Origin: Gymnopilus junonius
Taxonomy: Eukaryota; Basidiomycota; Agaricomycetes; Agaricales; Galerinaceae
DNA: 64,000 bases
Reading direction: 5' to 3'
NCBI GenBank assembly: GCA_015501075.1
Contig: JADNYJ010000012.1
Location: 248,001 to 312,000 of the forward strand
This document shows positions 46,972 through 58,975 of this stretch, piece after piece. Within the stretch, counting starts at the first letter, position 1. Every line of letters begins with the position of its first letter. The notes beneath the pieces were generated by a model. It did no database searches and was not told the origin of the DNA. It worked only from the letters and a program-made list of their open reading frames with translations. The translations under genes were made by a program, and so were the position numbers.

Positions 46972-48149
46972 ATGTCCGGTACAAGCCTGTCTGGAATCCT
47001 CATGTCTCTTCCACTTGAACTCGTCAATGAAATTGTACACTATATCCTTGACTCTGCACCACCACGTAGCGGAGACTCTGCCGAGGAAGGGCAGAACTTG
47101 AAGCCCGACTGGAATCTTATACGTTCATTCACATTGACCTCTCACGCCTTTCGTCATTTGGGATTAGCTTCATGGTTTCGACAATTGTACCTTCCATCTG
47201 CATCGGATTTAGAAGCCATCGACACATATTTCCCCCTTATTAAAAGCCAATGGTGCAGGTAAGATTGTCACTTTGATTTTACCTATTTGCTTGGAAAAGA
47301 CAATTCACCCAACCTTCTATAGGCATCTTCATTGTGTCCAGCCTTCTGGTAAAATCATTATCTGGGATCTTTCTGGCTTCCAACGCCTGTTTTCGTTGCG
47401 CTTGGATTGGCTGAAAAAGAGCCGCGTGGATTACGATGAGACCGGCGATGTCATCCCATTCATCAAGGCGGACGAATCCCCTATTAGGGATCTCGAGATA
47501 CGAGGAGTCCGCTATCTTTCGCCCATGATGTTGAATGCTTTAACGTGCCCCTTCGCCCATGTGATGACACTAAAGTTGCATGTGGAGAAAATATGGTGCG
47601 GTCTCTGCCACACTGTCAATTCCATCAGATTTCCAACACCTGCGCCCAAGTCTTTCGAATATAAAGGTGGCCTTGGACTACCTGTGCGTCGTTAACCTTT
47701 TTTCATGAAAATAATCTACTAAAAATGAGTATGCTACCTAGATCCATTACGCCCGTGTTCTTTATTCCCTTGGTTCCCTCGAAAAAGTGTATATTCGGAT
47801 TTTAGATCGCAAACATGGCGTGCAGACTCCAGGATTGTCTGCTGACAGTAACGACAACTTTTGGGTGGGCGAGTGCGATCGTTGCATGCTTCTCATGTAC
47901 GACGACGAAAAATTTCTGAAGGCTTGGGTTGCAAGAAAGCGAGGTTCGAAAATCGACGGTATTGATGAGAAAGTAATCTATAAGGCACCTCCGCGCCTAC
48001 AATTGGTACAATGGGACTTTTATCATCTTGATGTTCTCAGTGACACTGAAGGGGAATACGACTACTTGGAATCAGCAGAGGAAGATCTTTCCGATGATCC
48101 TTCTGATGTTGAATTTCCGCAACTCACCGACAATCACGAAGACGCGTGA
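46972..48149 (+). CDS. F-box-like protein
   Basis: Three exons in phase: 46972-47258, 47323-47683, 47742-48149, giving 351 residues. The N-terminal LMSLPLELVNEIVHYILDSA and SFTLTSHAFRHLG form a typical fungal F-box-like motif, so the product is a candidate SCF ubiquitin-ligase receptor. The middle contains LSGFQRLFSLRLDWLKKSR and IRDLEIRGVRYLSP segments. The C-terminus is very acidic (LESAEEDLSDDPSDVEFPQ). No leucine-rich repeats as regular as in the 26.4-kb gene. A downstream ATG at codon 11 (MSLPLEL) is an alternative start, because the F-box begins there. No frame lesion. Confidence 0.75.
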
Positions 48150-49085
48150 AGTTCCACTGTAGTAAGCCTCGGTGCACACGCTTTCTTACCATTTAACTGA
48201 AGTCTATTTCCGATCTTTTTATAGCGCTTATTTTACAATAGAGTAAGGATTTCACGGTGTCGAATTCCTTGGCCATACTCATGCCCGGTCATGCACAGCT
48301 TGCGCCCAAAGTCAGAATCAGGCTTCAAAGCGAATAAACTCTCTCTGCTGTGTGACTCCTTTTACAGGCCATATGACCCCACGGCCAATTTTGCCTCCCT
48401 CGTTCATAATTTCACGCAGATCCATGCATAAGCACAATAATTCGCTTCACTTTTGAATCCTTTTTTTTCTGGCGTCGTCATCATGTGCACAATGACGTCG
48501 ATAAATCCGGTCTTTTGCCTGTCCCGCTCGTTCATGTTCAAGTCGCTGCCTCTCCGTTGCTTTGACGGATTATACTCGGTTGGCTAACAATGTTCGAGTA
48601 TTTCTGGATTGGTGAATCGTGAAGACCGTTGATATCGACCGAGGTTGTTCTCGACGGCGATTTATCGATTTTTCTGCGCTGCCTAAGGATAACTAAATAT
48701 TGGCAAGGAATGTCGGGCCGAAGAAAGATGATGCCCCGCTCTATATTTAGACAACCTTCGCTCAAGAAGACCTTGGAAAAAAACAGCGGCCCATTTCGCC
48801 GTTCTTCTTGCCGCTGCTGCTTGTTCGCATATCCCATTTATAGCTCGAATCCAAAGCGTAGTCACAAAGAAGAGTTGGATCCGCATTCGCGTTGAATATC
48901 ATGCATCACATGCTGCAGGCATCGCCTGCAGTCAGCCGCCTTGGACTTCTTGAAGTTCTTGAGCTTCTTCTCGTCATTGCCTACTTATAAAGTGGCCAGA
49001 TTTCTCCTGACATTCTTCTGCTCTTACCTTTCTCCGCTTAACGCTTGTTGTTATCTATCCCGGTCTCCGTCTTGGTATCTGAAGA
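48150..49085. other. Intergenic, no gene recognised
   Basis: Short spacer between two plus-strand genes. Open frames at 48538-48895 on both strands are uninformative. The pyrimidine-rich stretch 49000-49080 probably precedes the transcription start of the lactonase gene. Confidence 0.4.
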
Positions 49086-50357
49086 ATGGTCTCTTTCAAA
49101 ATTCTGGCTGGCGGTTACGACGTCTTCGTCGCGACTTATATCTTCAACGCTGCGACATCGTCTTTGACTCTTCAGAGCACATCACCTACTGGAGCCAATC
49201 CCTCTTGGATTTCATTAAACCCCACAAATCCAAGTCTGCTATAGTGAATACACCATTTTCTTGAATGCCTTCTTGTATACTTCTCAATATTTGTTTGCTT
49301 AGCGCCGTGAATGAGAATACGACGGGAATCGGCGCTGTCCAGTCTTTCAATATCCTACCAAATGCCACTCTCACACCTGCATTAAGCACCATTACTTCAG
49401 AAGGCGGCAGCCCACCTTTTACTACAATGCTGTCTACCGGCCAAGTTGCGGTTGCCAATTACAATACTGGAAGCGTGCGTATCATCAACACGGATAACCA
49501 TGAGATGCAATTCAACGGTGCTTCCTCGCCGCCACTGATAAATTTCCCTCAACCTGTGGGAGGACAATCGCATCCACATATGGCATTAGAGCATCAGGGT
49601 GAGGTCCTCATCCCTGATCTGGTGAGTTTATACGATTGAATGCAGGTGGTTTCAGTTGTTTAAATTTATTTCTTTATCTAACAGGGAGGCGATACTATTT
49701 GGCGCCTGAAGGCAAATCCCTCGACAGGGGTTTATGCCATTCAAGGGTCGATTCCTCAGCCGAAAGGAAGTGGTCCCAGACATATCCGCATTTTCAGTAA
49801 GCCTCGTCTCAGCTCCCTCGTCTCACTCCTATTGAAAAAATCCGTCCTTTCTAGACAACCGTTTATTCACAGTCCACGAATTAGCCTCTACACTCTCCGT
49901 CCAAACAATTCCGCCGCAGCCCAACGGAACTTCCACCACTTTCGCAGCAGTATCTATTATTCCTCCCAATCCCCCGGCCAACGCCTCATGGGCAGGAGCC
50001 GAGATTCTCATTCCCCCGCCCACCACGCGTTTTCCGACGCCCTACATCTACGTCTCCAACCGCAACGTCGGGGTGCAAACTCCTGAGGGGGATAGTATCG
50101 CTATATTTGAGCATGTCAACCAGGGCAAGCCAAACGAGGGTCTGGTGCTGGTGAAGCAGGTGTTTACGGGTCTTGATCAGATAAGAGGAATGGAGATTGG
50201 GAATACGGATAAAGGTAGTGACGAATTCCTCATTGCTGGGGGGTTAGCTGGTACCGCAGGTGTGATTGTGCTGAAACGCACAGAGGGGGGTAGGAATTTA
50301 GAGATTGTCGCTAGAAATTTGGACATCCCTACGAGGACAACGTTTGTGTGGTTGTAG
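49086..50357 (+). CDS. Lactonase-type seven-bladed beta-propeller protein
   Basis: Resembles the 6-phosphogluconolactonase/carboxymuconate-cyclase-like family of fungi (Pfam Lactonase, 7-bladed propeller). Four exons with correct phases: 49086-49243, 49303-49621, 49685-49796, 49855-50357, giving 363 residues. Typical marks: GGYDVFVATYIFN at the start, NPSWISLNPTNPSLLYAVNE, VANYNTGSV, the FPQPVGGQSHPHMALEHQGE metal/active-site region, GSGPRHIRIF, PYIYVSNRNVG and GLDQIRGMEIG near the end. There is no signal peptide, so the protein should be intracellular. The substrate is not predictable from sequence; some fungal members act on lactones of sugar or aromatic pathways. No lesion seen. Confidence 0.85.
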
Positions 50358-53060
50358 AGTTTTGCTTACTTTCTTTCGTGGTCATGCCCTTGAAAAACCT
50401 GATTTCCCCCTACGTTCCTACCTCACATCATGCTTAGATGGCAAAGCGTCCACACAGGATAGATCTCGATTAGGTCTACGAATTGATGTTGCGCATCTTG
50501 ATCCAGCGATCGAAGATCGCCCAGCGCTTTTCTAAATTTAGACGTCAAGGGTTTGATCCCAGCATTCAAGGCACGAAAACCTGGAGAAGATTACTTCGAG
50601 AGAGCGGATGTCTCCAGTCGTAAAAAACCTTACAGGGGGAAATATAGCACGCACATCTTCTTTCTGTAGACAGAGAGGGAACGATAGACCAAAGGCATAT
50701 TTCCAATGGCCTCCTATCCCTGGGCTAACGTTGGGCCAACACTGGGCCATAGTTGAGCATAGTCGCTCACATCCGGACTCCGGTAACGATACGCCCGGGC
50801 GGCTGCTCCACCACCAAAGCAAAGAAAGTGTGGAGGAACAATGCAGCAAGGAAGGTACGCTGGAAAGAAATCGTCGTGCTCGTCTTGCAACGACACTCTG
50901 TAAAACACCTTGGTAAATTGAAATGCAGAATTGCACTTGAATTTATATCAACCGCGGAAGCTCGAAGCTGGTGAAGAGGCTCGAGCGGATGCATAGGAAG
51001 TAAGCGAGAATTGGAAATTGAAGAAGGACTGTGATATTTGTAACCATATGTACTAATATTTTGTGTGTAATCTGCCTTAGTGATTTCTTATCTAAGGTTT
51101 AAGGGGATGACGAAAGCAAGTCAGTCGCCTGTCAGCCAGATTTAATCCAACGTTATCTGTTGGTTATTCTCATCTGATGATGATCTACTTGCGTCCTTCT
51201 GCACCACACTATACGCTGCCTTTAGAACCTTTTAGAACTCTAGACCTCTCCACCTCAATTATGTTTACTGGGCCGGGGAAATTTTGACGCTACACCTGCT
51301 TGAATTGTCAAGGCACGAATCTAGGATCCGGAAATTTTCAGGACTTTTCTTGTTGATAAATTCACATGTAAGGTATAGCGGATAATCACGAAGTGCACAT
51401 GTGTTACCGTTAGAAAGTGCATTCGAAGACAAACTGAAAAAAAAAATTTGCTAGATATTATTGACGACCGTTGGAACTTAGTACGCATTGGAACGTAATC
51501 TCCTTGGACCCATGCCTGACGTATACTAGCCCTGAGCCTTTTCTGACGATTTCCATCCACAAGTTTGAAAATCCGCTGTCCAGAAATCGTTCTTTTGCAC
51601 TTCGTGCTTATCGGCTCAGAAGAGCCGAAGCTCCACTTTCCCTCCATTTTTGCAATTGGATGAACGAATCGTTATCATCATGAGTATCCTATAAGTTTAG
51701 ATCAGGCCTCATTCTGATTCAATTCAATGGAAGTTGGAGAACTATCGTCAGTCAGGAAACTTTCCACTCACGAAGAATGCAGGCAGGCAGCGGCCCCCCA
51801 TTAACAATTCGATGTCAGGCGACATTGGCTCAGTTCAAGCGCAGTCAATACTCCATTGTGGGGGTGGGGTAGTGGGATTGAATAGTTGAACGGTAGATCC
51901 TCTACATTCACCTGGATTCGCGATTGTATTGAATAGTTGAATATCAGAGGATGAGAATGAGCAGCTCCGGACTCAACGTTGACGGAATCTTTGACCGCTT
52001 CAGCTACGGGCTCGAGAACGTGGCATTGAAGGCTTCTTGTTCGGGGTTGTTTCTTGTATTCATGTCCGATCAGGGTGTTTGGGCTAGAAGTGGGAGATTC
52101 AGGTTAGGATCTTTTGGCTACCTTCATTTAGCCCAGAATCCGAAGTCTCAAAGCAGTTGGGGTCGCGCCGCTGAGAAATTTCGGAACATTTGGGCATTCA
52201 ATCCTTCCTGACATCAATCACGGGTTAACCGGTTACGTTTGACAAAATATTGGAAAGACGCCGTTAGCCCGTTAGAGCAAAACCTGGAGGTAAAACGGCC
52301 TTGGCGTTTAGTATTGTTAGCATAGAGGGGCTGAGCGCTGGCAACCCCAAAGCGATCCGTACAAAATAAAGGCAAAACCTTGTTCTAGAGCGCGACTTAT
52401 TAAATCATGGAATAACGGAAGGTCTCACGCACCATCACGTCTCATTGACCCCCAGATCCACGAATAGAATGGAACTCATATGAAGCTCCTGGAGGCGCCG
52501 TGGCGGAGGTCTTTCTCTCCATTTATAGGCGCTTGGCTGACGTTGAAATGCCGTAGGAAGACTTGTAATGAATCTTTGACCGTTCTCGACTCTTACTTAC
52601 CGTTCTACTAAAAATAGACGACAAAAGGATGACTGACGTTATGAAAATGATGTACGTTTGGGGCGCGGGAACCGACCCGACGGAAAAACAGTTTGCGAAT
52701 AGGGAGAAATCTGGGGTATCCGGGTTCTCGGACTCTGGGGTAACCGTGCCCATTCCAATTCCAGTGGCGCGACAACATCGGGGACAGTAGTTGAAGGCTA
52801 CTTTTCGCATGTGGTTTTTTGGTCCAAGTTCGTTCATCGCCACTTGCCTTACCGTTGTATTAATTTTTTTTTTGGGAAGAAACGGGGCTCCACAACTCGT
52901 TTGGTGCTAAAAAATGGCGGCGTCAGGCTTGCTTCAGGGACATATCTATTGGGTGTGAGAACTGAGATTACCTAGCCAATTGGGAAAAGCGTGTTTGGTC
53001 CGAGATTTCTTATGCCAACCCCAGTTACGATCATTACAATGTGATTCTGTGAAGGTAATC
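50358..53060. other. Intergenic, no gene recognised
   Basis: About 2.7 kb with only short frames on both strands. A minus-strand frame at 52523-52843 starts MAMNELGPKNHMRK, but I could not extend it. No repeats or RNA genes recognised. Confidence 0.45.
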
Positions 53061-53070
53061 AACAAGGTCA

Positions 53071-53079
53071 CATAAATAG
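53071..53079 (+). promoter_or_regulatory. TATA-like box of the acetate permease gene
   Basis: CATAAATAG lies about 82 bp before the start codon and is followed by a C/T-rich leader (53090-53160), the usual layout of a strongly expressed basidiomycete promoter. Confidence 0.4.
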
Positions 53080-53160
53080 ATCTCTAGCCCCCTTTTAGGC
53101 TCCTCGTTCCCCCACCTCTTCTCTCACCCGCTCAGCCTTTTTCCATCACTTACCTCCACC

Positions 53161-54224
53161 ATGAGCGATATCGAAAAAGGCGGCGTCAGCGCGACCACCC
53201 CTCAGGATGCTTTGGGCAATAATGGCGTTCTTCCAGCTTCCTACGGCCAAGCTGTTCGCCCTTCGCGAATTGGAAACCCCGGGGCTCTGTATGTCATGCC
53301 GTGTCGGTGTAAATTTTTGTCGCTCACGCCGTTGTGCCTATAGTGGACTCTTCTCCTTCGCTTCGACCACGTTTATCCTGTCGCTCTACAACCTCCAAAC
53401 GCGAAACATTCATGCGCCCAATGTTGTCGTTGGAATGGCCATCTTCTGCGGTGGGCTCGCCCAGCTGCTCGCTGGCATGTGGGAGTTCCCTAGGGGTAAT
53501 GTTTTCGGTGGAACTGGTAAGTTTTTCTCAATCCCTTGGCTCGCGATCTAGATTACTGTCCCCGGTCCACGTCACCCTCCAAACCCCATACTCAATTACA
53601 GACTAAATGATTACCCGGTGATTGGAATGGATTGATCGTGATATCCCCTGGTGGCCATTTTTGATCACGTTGTCCCCGTTTGTAAATGATGAACGATACT
53701 AATGGATGTCGTTCCTAGCTTTCTCCTCGTACGGCGCTTTCTGGATGTCCTATGCCACAATCTTCATCCCTGGAAGTGGTATTTCGACCGCCTACACCGA
53801 TCCCATCGAATTCGCAAACGCTGTTGGAATTTACTTGGTCTCTTGGACCATGGTTACATTTTTCTTATTGTGCGTTATTTTTCTTCCACTTTTTGATCGC
53901 TTTCCCGATTTGGCTAATATCAATGTTAGCTTCGCGTCTCTGCGCAAGAATTGGGGGTTCATTTCTCTTTTCGGGTGCTTGACCATTACATTCGCTTTAT
54001 TGGCTGCTGGGGAATTCACCGGCAGTGTTATGTGAGTAACGATCGCCACATGATGGAATTATTATTGACAGGCCTTCATATCTAGGTCTGTCAAGGCTGG
54101 TGGAGGCTTTGGCGCTATCACTGCTTTCATTGCCTACTACGTCGGTTTGAGCGAGCTATTGGCATCGGAAGATATGGTTGTCTTGCGACTTCCCATTGGT
54201 GTCTTCCCAAAGCGTGTGGATTGA
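53161..54224 (+). CDS. Acetate/ammonium permease family protein (GPR1/FUN34/YaaH)
   Basis: Six-helix plasma-membrane transporter family that carries acetate/H+ (yeast Ady2/Ato) and is linked to ammonium export. Four exons in phase: 53161-53288, 53344-53516, 53719-54031, 54086-54224, giving 250 residues. The N-terminal cytosolic tail (MSDIEKGGVSATTPQ) leads to the family signature IGNPGALGLFSFASTTFIL, the counterpart of NPAPLGL. Helices follow: NVVVGMAIFCGGLAQLLAGM, SSYGAFWMSYATIFIPGSGI, AVGIYLVSWTMVTFFLLCVI, FISLFGCLTITFALLAAGEF and the last block KAGGGFGAITAFIAYYVGL, which ends with the family-typical LPIGVFPKRVD*. The second intron is long for this genome (202 bp). No frame lesion; clear TATA-like element upstream. 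Confidence 0.92.
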
Positions 54225-56069
54225 GAATGTGGCTTTCTTGTTTTCGTTCCCCTCTGCATCTGTCGCATTCATGATCATCTTCTCAATAACATTATTTCTG
54301 GGTTCAGCCTCTATTCCTTGTACCATATTCCAATACCATTGTTTTTTGATACCAAGGAAATTGACTGCCCATGAAATTGCTCCCAGTTTTGCTCTATATA
54401 TACCCCTGAGAGATGTCATCTGATTATAAGTAGTTGTATAGCACCCGTAATATAGTTATCTGTCGTTACTGGTCTATATTTATATGTTGTGTGGCCTCGA
54501 GCACTGCTCGACGAGCAGTGATATGAGTTGATGCACAAAGGAAAAATATACTGAACCCACTCGACGAGATGAACAACGGCCGTTTAGCGCCGATCCTGAG
54601 CTGGTATATCTTCCCCACCTTCGCCCAGAATTGGCTGTAAAGTCCCACGACGACGAGCGTCATTCACGCCAATCGATATGCAGTGTCTATATCTCAGAGA
54701 CTCAGAATTACTAAGTTGTCTTGGCATCTGGCCTCACGCATCTGGTATTGCGCCTATCATTGTCTTTGCTAGTCCTGACTACTGTGGCCTTGGCCTGTGT
54801 TGCGCTTTGAAATTCTGGGCCCACCTTGTGCGTAAAGGCTGGCATATACGATCGCCAGTCCAATATACACATTCTGCTTCCTGTGATAACTCACTCTGCG
54901 ATCGGCGTGCCTCGACCATCTGCACCTTCCATGTGGTGTCTTCTTAATCGATCGCGTCCTGTCGAGGCTAATTGATTCCTTCCCTCATGGCTCTCTCTTG
55001 ATCCTCAAAACTCTGAAGTGGTTATGGATAGGGAGAACGGCGCTTCAGACTACAGTATTCTAGCTGAAAATAAACTTTCCCTTGAGAAGTACCTCCGCTG
55101 CTTCATGCTAATGTACGTCCACAAATTTGATCTTCCGGTCCACTGTTGTCAGCGTAAGGAGGTGGGTGATGGAATGATCCTGTCCAGTGGCGGGATCTTA
55201 TTTCCCTAACGATCTCTCATGAACCTCGTGTACTCAGAAGAGTAAAACCGTATGCAAGTTATACCAAAATGAGGACGTATATACATACTGGTATGTTTTC
55301 ATTCCATGCACTTTTTCTCTCTCCCTCTTTATGACCCTTTTCTATCCAACTGATCGATCATTCGTTTTGCCAGGCTTCGGACCCTTCGACGAAATAAACC
55401 GGCCTTTTGATTTGAGCCTGCCTTTGTGTTTCCCTCTCCACAGGGCCATCTTATTTGAGGAAGGAGACCACAAATTTCTGAACGACATTCAGAACGAGAC
55501 GGACATGCTGGAACCTCTACGCCTGTATATCTTCGATACCATCCTGGCTTGCATCGGCCTGTCGCGCAACCATGGTCCTGAAAATCAGCCAGCCATTCAC
55601 CTGTATATCAAAAGATATTCCAAGTGGGATATCTTTACCTTGGTATGTAGATTTCCTCTCTTTTTCTGCGTTGTCGCTGATCAATTGCCATCATTTTTTC
55701 TTGACTCCTTGACATTTTGGCCAAACGCAACCAATGATCCACTATTCCAGTACTCTACCCCCTGAAGAGCTTGCCTGAGCCTTCAACAGTTGAGAACTGA
55801 AGTGGATGAAGCGTTTAGTCAGATAATGAGCAATGGTGTGCAATCTTTGTAGGCTCAGGTGAAGCCCGTTTTTTTCGTATGAACTTCTTATTATTTCCCT
55901 CCTCCTGCACAAAAAACCATGATGCATAACTATCAATTCGCAACTCATAATAGAAATCTATATTTTATCTCTGATAGAATTTGTTGATATCCAATCCATA
56001 ATATCCAGCGCTAACCTTATCAGCGAGCATGCCATTCCTACGTCCTCGGACAAGATTACTTTATTCAAC
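54225..56069. other. Intergenic with one weak coding-like block
   Basis: On the plus strand 55440-55640 reads as protein-like sequence (ILFEEGDHKFLNDIQNETDM, then PLRLYIFDTILACIGLSRNH) between an acceptor-like CTCCACAG and a GTATGTAG donor, so it may be one exon of an unrecognised or decayed gene. I found no start, stop or partner exons. Nothing else recognised. Confidence 0.35.
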
Positions 56070-57571
56070 CTATCCACGAATATACTTGATCACGGTTTTA
56101 AGGTCAGGAAATTGATCCTGAAATCGTATGTTTACGGCCAGTCCCCGGAAGTCAATAAGCACCATATGAAGAGTTTGAATCGGCTTCCCTATCCTGATTC
56201 GTGATTCCAGGAATTCTTTGATAGCTAGGGCATCGTTATCAGAGCGTACCTCCAGTTCTATTGTATCGAGTTCTGGAAACAAAGTGGAAGAAATGCTACT
56301 TGACGAAGGAAGATCCTTCAGATGTTGCAAAGCATCGGCAGTCGTGTTGAGACTTGTGACGGATGTCAAGCGTTCAAAGACTTGCTCATAGGGTCCTGCT
56401 GAGCCAGATGGGATATGCAACACAGACAAAGATAATCCCTGAATATCACGAAAGGTGAATGACTGCAGAAATGCGGTAATGAGATTTTCCATGTCAAATT
56501 CCGGCGTGTTGCGAACATCTTTTCGAAAGTAGATTGTACAGATCTCGGATAAGTGATTGGATGCACTCAATCTAAATTGCTGACTGTTGAACTCCATGGA
56601 GGCATTCGTTGTGTTACCAAACTGCAAAGGCTGGGAAGTGAACACAGAATTTCAGTCGCCATTTGCCATCGTGCCGGTTGCGATAAATTAACCCCACGAT
56701 TCATGCAGAGAACAAGAAATCCAAATGACACTCAATGAGATTGGGCATTGTTATGTGGCTAAAGAAGTCGAGATATGATGCCAAATCTATCCCGATGTTT
56801 AAATGGAGTCTTTTAAGAGATCTGACATTGGCATATGGGACAGCAGAAGTACTCTTTGCCGTGACGGTGGATGTGCCTATGCTGAGGACTTGGAGGGATG
56901 GCATCGAAGACACGCACGTAGGAGTTGATCAACAGGGAGAGGCCCGTGCGCTGAGAACTCGCGGATGTTGGTTAGCCATAGGTTCGGAGATGAGGAATCC
57001 ATAGTTGTACTAGGAGCAATGTATGTTTTTAGAGCTGGCGCTTGGTTACCAAAAAGTTTGAAGCCGTCTGGAGCAACAACGTCCTTCCATTGACCAAAGA
57101 CCACCTCAAAACGTTGTATTGGAATGCGGAACATAAATGTCTCCATATGTTTGACTGGTTGTTGTAAAAGCCCCCAGATTAGACTTTCTATCGATGGCCA
57201 TCGAAGGGTCAAGCTGAAATCAACATCCAAATGTTGAATCCTCGTCCAATATTCTTCCAAAAAACCAATGACGTTCAAAATATAACGTCCGCAGTCGGTA
57301 GCCCTTACGCGAAGTAGAGCATTCCCTGTTCGTTGATCACATTTGCTCGCCATTCCGAGTCCGATCTGAGAAGATAGTCGAGGTTGATGACCTGGCTCCA
57401 TAGACCGGAGGACGAATTGATAATTTGTCTCCAATTAGAACATACTTGGGAGCCACGAAGCAATGTCAGGAGAGCTGGGGCATGGTCGTTCTCTTGATAC
57501 ATGTCAGCATTCAAAGAGAAAATGAACCATAGCACATCACTGGATAGATATGTTATTGGTGCCCTGGTCAT
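56070..57571 (-). pseudogene. F-box protein gene broken by single-base frame changes
   Basis: Start at 57571 (MTRAPITYLSSDVLWFIFSL), continuing LTLLRGSQVCSNWRQIINSS and GLWSQVINLDYLLRSDSEWR: a classic N-terminal F-box of the Agaricomycete F-box/LRR family. The family continuation TGNALLRVRATDCGRYILNV, HLDVDFSLTLRWPSIESLIW and FKLFGNQAPALKTYIAPSTT is in the next frame (change at 57323-57340). SSMPSLQVLSIGTSTVTAKS follows in another frame (change at 56901-56918), and a third break occurs around 56640-56700 before the C-terminal piece (ALQHLKDLPSSSS, LFPELDTIELEVRSD) that ends at 56070. The first two breaks equal one missing base each. It is either a young pseudogene or a correct gene with sequence errors; no introns are needed. 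Confidence 0.65.
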
Positions 57572-57719
57572 TGTATTTGGATACCTTGAGAGAGCGCAAG
57601 TCACTGATGTCAGGATTGAAGTTAGGTAAAAAGTGGACGTATGATCCAAAGTTGATAGCGATGGCCTCGTGTTGGGTTTCCGGAGTCCTTTTGACGGCAC
57701 GGCCACGAGGACTCTACCA

Positions 57720-58800
57720 TTCATGGTTTATTTTTGCACCGTTTTGAGCTAAACATAAACGCAGTAGTGGAGCGTCGAATCAAAATAGTGCTAACTGAAC
57801 TTTTTATAAACGCGTTAGCGGTTGTCCAACCTCTTGAAGATTCTGGGAACAACGTCTCCGTGCTGTTGACATCAAGGATTGGAGTCGGAAAACCAGACAA
57901 TTTTGAACATTCGACGCAACCAGAGTGAGTCTGGCAAAGGGCCAAATTTAAGGGTAAGGACCTTCGAATGCCACGGAGGACGACACGATACCTCATTATG
58001 AAAAGAAACCTTTTAGAATCCCCGGCCAAAGCAGGCCGTTGCAAAGCATCTTTCTCCAGCATAATGCTGCGGATCCTTCACCATCATCAATCCAAAAATA
58101 TATTTCCGATGCAGTCCTACGCAACTTTCAGAGTTGTGACTATTCTCGAAAGGTGGCTCTCTCTTGTTTAGGCAGAAGAATGGTGTGATGCCATAGAGCC
58201 GATTCGGAGAAGAGAGTACTGGTCTGCTGCGCAGGGACGGGGTCTCAGAGAAGTTCTTCTTAAGCGCCTCTTTGTGATCGTATAGGTGGTCAGTTTGAAA
58301 TGGGGTGATGTCAAACATTGTGTTATGACTCGAGTACTCAATGAAAGTACGCTGCAGTTGTGGCCTGATTCCCACCACTCAATGGATCTTCAATTTGAAT
58401 CATGAATGAGACCATTTCATCAAATGATATGTCGCCGCAGAATCGACAATTCATCTGTCTCAGAAGGTCGCTAGGATAATAGCTTGGAGGCTGTGACAAG
58501 CAGAGCAAAGGCTCATCTAGCTCTGGGTCGAACGGCAAGAGAAATGGGCGGAGATGTGCCGAGAACTCATCCAGACTTCAGTCTCGCTAGTCTGGCATAC
58601 TTGGCTTTCCCCGTTGACGACACGGAGACCCCTGAATGATTTGTGCACGTGTAACATGGCTGGAGAAACTCTCCTCCAGAGACCTTGGATATTGAGGTTG
58701 ACTAGGTGCAGAAAATCGAGTATATCAGGCGAGCACTGAGGGTTTTGGAGAAGATATGAATGCTTTGGATGGATGAGCGGAAAAGGCAGAAGAAATGAGC
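57720..58800 (-). pseudogene. Decayed F-box/LRR-like relative
   Basis: Minus-strand scraps with the same flavour as the preceding F-box gene, separated by stops and frame changes: NPQCSPDILDFLHLVNLNIQ near 58650-58720, LPFDPELDEPLLCLSQPPSY at 58480-58535 and a leucine-poor piece at 57721-58062. No continuous frame or start. A tandem duplicate that has decayed is the simplest reading, but homology is inferred from short segments only. Confidence 0.3.
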
Positions 58801-58975
58801 CTGATAAACGACAGGTGGCCGGGGTCTTGCGGACAAAAATTAAATATAGACAACCTGAACGACCGTCGGGTTGACATTTATTGACGTCTTTTTTTCCGCG
58901 CCGTGATCTTCCTCCCTCTTGTTTTTCTTTCTTTCTTCCTTCTTAACGACTTTGGTCTCGGGCCAACCTCTCTTC

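Noticed and set aside
50538..50994. Overlapping frames of about 70-130 codons on both strands
   Set aside because: No domain, no splice partners and random-looking composition.
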